23,951 bases of DNA from Acrasis kona (taxonomy: Eukaryota; Heterolobosea; Eutetramitea; Acrasida; Acrasidae): assembly GCA_026419775.2 (NCBI GenBank), contig JAOPGA020000643.1, forward strand, positions 1-23,951, read 5' to 3'. This document shows positions 17,330 to 23,951 of this stretch, in pieces. The translations under genes and the position numbers were made by a program. Each line of letters opens with the position of its first letter. Positions within the stretch are counted from its first letter, which is position 1. A model generated the notes under the pieces. That model had not been told where the DNA came from. It did not search any database and saw nothing but the letters and a program-made list of their open reading frames with translations.

Positions 17330-17981
17330 GTTTTACAACCCCTGTCAATGGTTATTGATGAGTTACCTTACACAAAAAATTATATATACAAATCACCGGT
17401 GATTAAAAATAATTTTTCCCAAAATGGTTGTAAGTGACACAGTTGAGTTGACTTGTGTAAAGTCATCAATATACATGTCATGAGCATGAAGACTATTTTA
17501 TCATGTATATTACCTATTCATCAAATGGTATAAAGAGTGTTCTAAACGTAATTAGGTATTGTATAATGAACATTCTATTAGTATTGTTCAAAAGATATAT
17601 AATTATCAAACATTCTATTAAACAATCGTTTGGCGAAGTCCTGTACAAACCATCGGTTTCTTTANAGTTCATTAAGCGCCTACAGGCGCAAACCCTTAAT
17701 AACCCGTTGGGTTAGGTCCTACTAATTAAACATNACACTTTCATTACATTTCATTCGTCACATTGTTTTGAATGTTACTTTTATTAAACAAATTGGTTTT
17801 TTTTACTTTGATGGCTACGTACTGATTCTTATTCTACGTGCCTTCACTTCACAACATCAAAACTAAAAGATACAGGGACGTGCAGCTTATTTGGTCGGAT
17901 AATTAAAATCTGAGACAAGCTAAGTGATGAATTAATTAACTATATTTATTAAAACTAAATTTATATTATTTAATATAGTAA
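17330..17981. other. AT-rich non-coding interval upstream of the transposase gene
   Basis: No gene is supported; the open stretch at 17503-17715 crosses the hairpin cluster and has no domain. It contains three compact hairpins (17647-17713) and two N positions (17665, 17734). It may hold the promoter or one end of the element that encodes the large transposase. Confidence 0.4.
17647..17713. repeat. Cluster of three short perfect hairpins
   Basis: AAACC-ATC-GGTTT (17647-17659), GCGCCT-AC-AGGCGC (17676-17689) and AACCC-GTT-GGGTT (17701-17713) lie within 67 bases. Each has a 5-6-bp perfect stem and a 2-3-base loop. They may be a structured RNA, a hairpin-type mobile repeat or a transposase-recognition region. 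Confidence 0.5.
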
Positions 17982-18053
17982 TTTTTGACTTCTAAAAATA
18001 ATTGTGACTATTTATTTGCCGAGGTGCTATGTATTAATAAAAACGACTGTACA

Positions 18054-21000
18054 ATGATGCTAGCACCATTCAATAACAATAATGCAAATAAGTCGTTCGT
18101 CCTATGTACATTTTGTAATCAACCACAGTCATATGCAAATGCTGCGAGGCATAAAAATACATGTAAATACAATCCAGCCAAAGTTAATGAGTTAGAAGTA
18201 TGTGCTGGTCTGCCATGTGATGTATATAATATTCTTATCAACCCAGCTGGTCACATTTTAGGAGGCACAACGACAATCACATCACAAATGGACTACAATC
18301 GGGAAATGATAGCCACCAAGTCTGAAGATCAATTATATTCAGTATCATGCACCAGTATCAAGCAAAACAGATCTGATATCTGTCATTATTGCGCACAATT
18401 GAAACGAATCTTGACTCAGAAATTGAAAAGATTGCCAGATTCTAATAATCGTGAACAAATGTTAAAAATGAGAACTCCAAACGATACACCTCTTCTTGCA
18501 ATGGCAAAGATCAATGCATTGACAAGTGCACTTACAGAAGAAAGAAAGAGAACAATACAGTACTCAAGTAATGTGAGCGAAGCAATTAATGAGGAGCGGA
18601 AAAGCTTGCAAGAATCATTTGCAATTTGTGTTCAACAAGGTCAATTGGATCGTAACTTCAAATACTACATGTTGAAGGACATGTTCCAAAATATGCAACG
18701 TTCTAACTATAGTGTGAGACACAATCCTATAATGTTACGTTTCTGGCTAATTACTCGGTATTATGGTGGCTCTAAAGTTTTTAATATCCTTGGGGGTCAA
18801 CGAAACAAAAAGGATGTCAAAAAGTCAGAACAAACAAACAAGAACTCCAATTTTATAGTACCTTCAATTCGCACTTTGAAAAGTCATTCTCCACGAGGAT
18901 GGTATGGATTCATTACCAAGGAACAAATAAATATAATTCAAGATAGCATCGAAAAAAAAAGGTTATTAGATGACTTTATATCTCCATACTTTATTATTGC
19001 TTATGATGATATGGATGTGCGCCCTGGTTACGAAATATGGAGGGACTTTATAGTTGGTAGTGAAGAGTTGATCACTTTTGAAGAGTTTGAAACTCTTAGT
19101 GAGGTTGATCTTGATAAAAGAATGGGAAACAAGATGTGTGTTTTCAAAGCAGTCAGCGTATGCGGCAAGGTAACAGTTCCAGTTGGGTTGTGGGTCCATC
19201 ATGATACTAGACAGAACGATAACNAAGATGATTCTTAGATTATTCAAAAGCTAAAGTTCATAGCTACAGAGTTAGAGAGTGATGGATTTCAAGTTATTGG
19301 TAGTAGTTCAGATGGAGATTTAGTCCATAATGAGAACTTTGTAAAAGAAATGAAAAGATGGAACTTGGCACGAAAAAATAAAAATAAATGGCTTCATCTG
19401 TTTGATGCTGAGCATCTTGCCAAATCGATTAGAAATGCCTTAATTAGAAGGACTTTCTTTGATACTGTAAATAGTTGTGACAAAGAAAATGACATTGTAA
19501 AATTTGAAATGTCAGACCTTGTAGATTTGTTTAGCAGCAATGAATGCAATTTGTCTGAATATTTGACAACCAACGATCTGTCTCCAAGTGATATTATGCA
19601 ATTTAAACCGTTAAAGAATCTTGTTGCTGATCAAGTTGTAAGTGCATTAGAGTCATCAAAGTCTCCTGTTTCAAAAGCTTTGTCTTTGTTCCTCAAAAAT
19701 ATTAGAAATATTTACGAAATTCCAAGAATAAGCAATGTAGAAATGCCGTTAAAAGATAAAGTTAAAGAATTGCAAAATACAATGGCTTACTTTCAACGTA
19801 TTCAAGATGTAGATATTGAGGGTGTTGTTAAAAGAAGTTACAAATTTGACAAAAGAACTCTATTTAGAATCATCAGCTTCTGTTCAACTGTTAAAGAACT
19901 GATAGAATTTTTAAATAAACACCCTGACCCAAGAGTTGCAGAGAATGTACTTTTGTCAGCTTTATCAACATTATGTGTTGAGCACCAATATTGTGTTGTT
20001 CGATCTAAAGTGCCATATCCAACTGTGAGGGAGTTTATTAACACATTTGCTTATGCATGGTGGGTGTTACAAAACATTCATTGTGATAAAAAAGAGAGAG
20101 TATTCAACATGCCGCCACCTGCTCCAACTAGGTATTACAATACGCTTTGTGTTGTACTTCCATTGCCTGAACTTCCTACACCTTACAAGACACCAAAAAG
20201 AAGAGTGAACAGTCTCAAGCTCTCTAAAGCTAGTCTTGAAAAACTTAGTCAAAGGACAGCAGGCAGACATGATCCAACACCAAGAAATATCCATGCTCAC
20301 CGATCCTGTGTCCTTTATCAGTGCCTTTATGACTCCTGTGGTTATAAAGCATACAAGTTGCTTGGTGCTCTTGTAACTCATCTAACAAAAGACCATGCAA
20401 AAGAAGTGAAAGCTAGTGGAAAATCTGCAAAGGAGCTTGGTAACGAGATACAAAGGTGTTCAATACTGAAACACATTCAAGCTCAATTGGCCCACCGCTC
20501 TCAGTCTGCGGATTTAGATAGAAAACAGAAGCTAGATGTAATTTATCTTGCAGCTAAAAGCATTGTCAAGTCTGTTGTCCATGAAAAAGATTTACATCTG
20601 GAAGACAAGCCGATTGATAAAGAAGTGTTCTCTGCAAGTTTACAAGAGCCTGTATATGTTGACCATAGGATAAGTGCAGATCATATAAAGTTAGATGAAT
20701 CGTGTTTATATAATGGTGAACGGTACCACATTGTAATTGTTGATATTGAAACTACCGGATTTGCAAAAAATGCAGGCATTGTACAGATAGCAGTGAAGTC
20801 TTTAAATGATGATTGTATTGGAACAACTCTTGTCAATCCTGCCCCTTATGTTGCACCAGTTATTATAAATGGAAGTAACGCTGCAATGTGGAGTTTAAAA
20901 GCTATAACCGATGCACATCAAATTACTCCCTCAATGGTAGAAAGAGCTTGTGATATTGAGGTTGGGATAGAAAGTTTATGTTACTACTTAACTGTGGACC

Positions 21001-22505
21001 AAACGGCTGTGCCAATTATTATNGGACACAATTGTAAATTTGACAAAGCACGGTTAGATTACTGGGCAAAAAAAACAAACATTGAGGAGTGGAGTACTGA
21101 TTGGCTGTGGTTAGACTCAATGAACCTGTTGGATGCAGTCACTATCAAAGGCAAGAAATCTAAAAAATTGAAAGATTTATTTGTATCGTGCTTTGGGGAG
21201 GAAGAGTACAAGAAATCGTCACATCATAGANCAGAGTGGGATGTTCAAATGACATTTGATGTATTGCAACATAAACACAAAAATGTCAGAGAAGTGGTTA
21301 TGGCAAAATTAAAAGAATTAGGAAACCTCCTTGAAGAAGATGGTGATGAGTTACAAGAGGATGAAATTGCTCCTGAACCTTTTGAAGATAATTCAGAGTC
21401 AATAAATGACATGTTTAATGAAGGCGCCAATAATGATGACATTGCAGATGATGATGGAGATAGTGAAAATAAATGTAATGACAGCAATTATGGAAGTGAT
21501 GGTGAGGATGACTGCACAATGATTAATGATTTGAACCTTACGTCATCTGCAAAACGAAGTAGGCCTGTGGATACAAGTAAAGACAAAAGACCAAAAATAG
21601 AAGATGCCGGTTATTGTGCATGTATCAGCAAATGTAAAACATACAAATGTGTCTGCAAGGCAGCAAAAAGGTTTTGTTCTGTCAATTGTCATAAACAACA
21701 AAAAAAGACACAGTGTGAGAACAATAGTGCTACACCAGAAGAACGTGTTAAGTCCTACCCTGATCACGTTGATCTTACTAAACCAGGATTTCAACTAAAT
21801 GTCTCAACAATGTTATCTGGTCTCAATAAGATTTTTGAGAACGGAAACTATATTTTAAGAGAGTATCACAGTTCGGATAAGGGTGTGTATGATGAGAATG
21901 AGATTTATGAGGATATACATCATCTTTTAGAACACAATGATTATTGTTATTATACATTTTTGATGAACAGACACTATACTTCACTCACGTGCATTAAGGA
22001 AAACAACATCATTTACTGTGTGTATTTTGACTCGATTTCAGTTAATTATCAACTTGAGACAGCACTCCAAGAGATTTCAAATAATCATGACGACTTTAAA
22101 CTTCAGCGCATGTTCAAAAAAGGATTCCAAACAGATGGGTGGAGTTGTGGTTATTGGGTGTTGGTAGTGGCGAAAGCTGTTTTTAAATATTTTAGCCAAA
22201 ACGAAATGTTGAGACTCATCAAATTTTTTATATTTGATATGAGCACTGAGCTAGCATTTCTTTTTGCAGACCAAACAGAGTTATACTTGAACACAATATA
22301 CTTGTCTGACATTGAACCTCACGCATTTGATAGAATGCACTATGAAAAGAATTATGTTTCATATGAAACCTCAAATCTTCGAACAGGTCCGTTTGACAAC
22401 GTATTAAAAGATAAAAGATTTTTAGACGAAGAGTGTAAAACAATCCAGTTCAGTGAAGAAATAAACTGTGATACTGCAAAAGAACAAAAAAATTCAAAAC
22501 AATAA
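18054..22505 (+). CDS. Transposase-exonuclease-CXC-Ulp1 protease fusion, one in-frame TAG
   Basis: A single frame opens after a TAA at 17979, has its first ATG at 18054, and ends at TAA 22505. The only internal stop is TAG 19236-19238. Domains in order (nt): C2HC finger C-x2-C-x11-H-x3-C (about 18100-18160); CHYC pair and helical region; P/THAP9-like DDE core with YDDMDVRPGYE (19002) and, beyond the TAG, SSSDGDLVHN (Asp 19311) and FDAEHLAKSIRNAL (19401); DEDDh exonuclease with DIETTG (D 20742), NCKFDKARLD (D 21042) and H-x4-D (H 21225, D 21240); acidic linker; CXC-like CACISKCKTYKCVC (about 21610); and Ulp1/C48 protease with RHYTSL (H 21972), YFDS (D 22029), Q (22128) and SCGYW (C 22146). The exonuclease and protease catalytic residues all look intact. 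Ns occur at 19224, 21023 and 21231. The third transposase acidic residue is not assigned. Confidence 0.7.
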
Positions 22506-22506
22506 A
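22501..22506 (+). terminator. AATAAA overlapping the stop codon
   Basis: AATAAA contains the TAA stop of the fusion gene. Such compaction is common in transposons, and this could be its poly(A) signal. Confidence 0.35.
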
Positions 22507-22550
22507 TTTTTACCACAGATGTTACTTATTCTTACTATTTCATGCATGAA

Positions 22551-22560
22551 TATATATAGA
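22551..22560 (+). promoter_or_regulatory. TATA-like box before the dioxygenase gene
   Basis: TATATATAGA lies 78 bases before the ATG at 22638 in the 132-bp spacer between the two genes. It suggests that the downstream gene has its own promoter. AT-richness makes chance occurrence likely. Confidence 0.3.
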
Positions 22561-22637
22561 AAGTATGTGTGGCACGCTTCTTTCATAGGTTTTAAATGGT
22601 TTAAAATTTCTATCTTCTTTCTTTGTTTATTGTAAAA

Positions 22638-23894
22638 ATGGGAGCAAGCAAAAGCGAACAAGCAAAGGCAAAGAAGAGGAGGATAATCAACAAACGTTTC
22701 AGGGAAAACAACCCTGAATACCATAAGGTTTACTATCGTGAAAAAAAAGCTTCTAATGCAACAAATTTGAAGAACAACAGCGCCATTCTTCAAAGAATTG
22801 ATAGTGATATCTCCGAAAATGCGGTACAAAAGATTCTAGTACCCTATCCTGTGGATGCCCTACGTTCACAATTATTTAAAGTACCAGAGGAACAAGAGTG
22901 GATAACTGTAGCTGATGAGAGACATGTTGTGGCTACAACAAGCGGTGAATCTGACACAAAATTAATCGATTACCGCCCAAACTACGTCCAAAAGGAGGTT
23001 GGCGATAACTTCCTTCAAATTTGGAAAGAAATTGGAGACAGTGATTTATTTACTGAGAAGGATTTTGATGCAACAAGAGGCAACATTTGTGTACACGTTG
23101 GAATTGCTAAAGAATTCTATACAGGCAGATGGTGTGTGTCAGGGCACTACAAGAAATTAATGAGCTCTTCATTTGCTGATAAAGTTCTTTTATCACTGCA
23201 TCAGATTTGTAATGCTGTCGTAGAACATTTACAAAAGCATGACACTGTTACGCTCACTACAATTCAACAAGGATTGTCTTTATTGCCACCAAAAGTTCGT
23301 GAAGAGTATCCATTTGCGTTACCAAACATGTTCATAAATATTCGCAACTCTACATGTAAGTTACACACTGACAATAACGACGCGGCTGATGTTGGTGGGA
23401 TATTGTTTGTTTTTAAGAGCAGTGATTGTAGAGGTTGTTACTTGTCTTTCCCAACCTTGAAGATTCATTACGATTTGGGCCATTGCGATATGGTAAGGGC
23501 ACGTTTCAAAACATTACCGCACATGAACACTGACTTTATAAGCGGCAATAGAGTATCAATTGTTTGCCCTTTACATGAGCGAATTATAAATCTCTGTTAT
23601 AAAAAAGCGGTTGAAAATGGAGAAGTTACACAAGAGAACTATGGGAAGATATACTTGATTGGCAGATTTGATGAGAAAGAAAATCTAATGAAACTCATTG
23701 GCCGTAAAAATATACTTGCATTCAACGGAACTAAAAGTAATGTATCAAAGGCACGTTCTCGTGGAGCTTTTTCAATTGCGGTGTGCACTGAGCCAACTTG
23801 GGAAGCAGCAAAGAAAGCTTCATTCTCAAAAAAATATAGTGTTTTCAAAGCATTAGTTGACAAAAACATCTCGCTTGTCAACATTAGTGGTTAG
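22638..23894 (+). CDS. TET/JBP-like 2-oxoglutarate/Fe(II) dioxygenase
   Basis: I use the ATG at 22638 rather than the upstream non-ATG codon; the product is 418 residues, ending at TAG 23892-23894. Residues 1-40 are strongly basic (KAKKRRIINKRF, YREKK) and may bind DNA. The catalytic domain lies around residues 210-315: NIRNSTCKLHTDNNDAADVG carries H-x-D (H243, D245), then GCYLSFPTLKIHYDLGHCDM, then TLPHMNTDF with the distal His (H295), and GNRVSIV with the 2-oxoglutarate-binding Arg (R305) ten residues later. The order matches, from memory, the TET/JBP-type enzymes associated with fungal KDZ transposons, which oxidise 5-methylcytosine or thymine. All ligands are present and no frame breaks are seen. 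Same strand, 132 bp after the transposase fusion. The frame stays open after the TAG to the window end. A generic 2OG oxygenase is the alternative. Confidence 0.6.
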   Translation: MGASKSEQAKAKKRRIINKRFRENNPEYHKVYYREKKASNATNLKNNSAILQRIDSDISENAVQKILVPYPVDALRSQLFKVPEEQEWITVADERHVVATTSGESDTKLIDYRPNYVQKEVGDNFLQIWKEIGDSDLFTEKDFDATRGNICVHVGIAKEFYTGRWCVSGHYKKLMSSSFADKVLLSLHQICNAVVEHLQKHDTVTLTTIQQGLSLLPPKVREEYPFALPNMFINIRNSTCKLHTDNNDAADVGGILFVFKSSDCRGCYLSFPTLKIHYDLGHCDMVRARFKTLPHMNTDFISGNRVSIVCPLHERIINLCYKKAVENGEVTQENYGKIYLIGRFDEKENLMKLIGRKNILAFNGTKSNVSKARSRGAFSIAVCTEPTWEAAKKASFSKKYSVFKALVDKNISLVNISG

Positions 23895-23951
23895 AGAATG
23901 TGTTGGGTGAAAGGGAGTATTCCTGATACTAAGGAATTCGAATACAATTTG

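Noticed and set aside
20067-20381. Minus-strand frames within 18-22.5 kb
   Set aside because: Shadows of the large fusion gene; no motifs.
17985-22505. Assignment of the transposase to the KDZ superfamily because of the TET/JBP neighbour, Cys cluster and Ulp1 domain
   Set aside because: The core shows MDVRPGYE, SSDGD and FDAEHLAKSIRN blocks that look P/THAP9-like; I did not see KDZ-type core motifs.
1-23951. tRNA, rRNA, CRISPR arrays, telomeric repeats
   Set aside because: None recognised on either strand. The triple hairpin at 17.65 kb does not fold as a tRNA cloverleaf, and the 14-mer and satellite repeats lack CRISPR repeat-spacer regularity.

Overview
The window is AT-rich eukaryotic nuclear DNA. 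It has long gene-poor stretches, AATAAA-type poly(A) signals, TATA-like boxes, a bromodomain protein, and fragments of several classes of eukaryotic transposon. I cannot name the organism; an early-diverging fungus, a protist or a TE-rich invertebrate would all fit. Isolated N positions and several frame breaks at homopolymer runs suggest a draft assembly, so some breaks may be sequencing errors.

Layout. (1) 1-860: 3' end of a host-type gene, a BRD8-like bromodomain protein with a polyglutamine tract. (2) 0.86-2.15 kb: apparently non-coding, with small repeats. (3) 2.15-4.8 kb: a TATA box and broken genes of unknown family, a divergent pair around an 18-bp perfect palindrome, the N-terminal part of a Tnp2/CACTA-like transposase, and a possible retroelement C-terminal scrap. 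(4) 4.9-6.8 kb: about 200-bp satellite-like units, four in one orientation then five inverted, forming one large imperfect palindrome. (5) 6.9-12.45 kb: decayed non-LTR retrotransposon material (coiled-coil and SR-rich ORF1-like parts, reverse transcriptase, RNase H). A second, 5'-truncated non-LTR element is nested inside it between 17-bp target-site duplications. (6) 12.5-13.8 kb: a broken JmjC-type oxygenase gene, interrupted by a 197-bp insert with 14-bp duplications. (7) 14.2-17.3 kb: broken genes for a Cys-rich zinc protein, a Ulp1-like protease, a hAT transposase C-terminus and an OTU-like protease. (8) 17.9-23.95 kb: the best preserved and most interesting part.

That last part holds a roughly 1,480-codon frame interrupted by a single TAG. 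It encodes a C2HC finger, a P/THAP9-like DDE transposase core, a DEDDh 3'-5' exonuclease, an acidic linker, a CXC-like Cys cluster and a Ulp1/C48 protease with an intact triad. A same-strand gene 132 bp downstream encodes a TET/JBP-like 2-oxoglutarate/Fe(II) dioxygenase. By analogy with the fungal TET/JBP genes carried by KDZ transposons, I propose that these two genes form one large DNA transposon carrying its own base-modification enzyme. The transposase core, however, looks P-like rather than KDZ-like. Several otherwise good frames are interrupted by TAG, which is either C-to-T decay of CAG/TGG or, more speculatively, UAG recoding.
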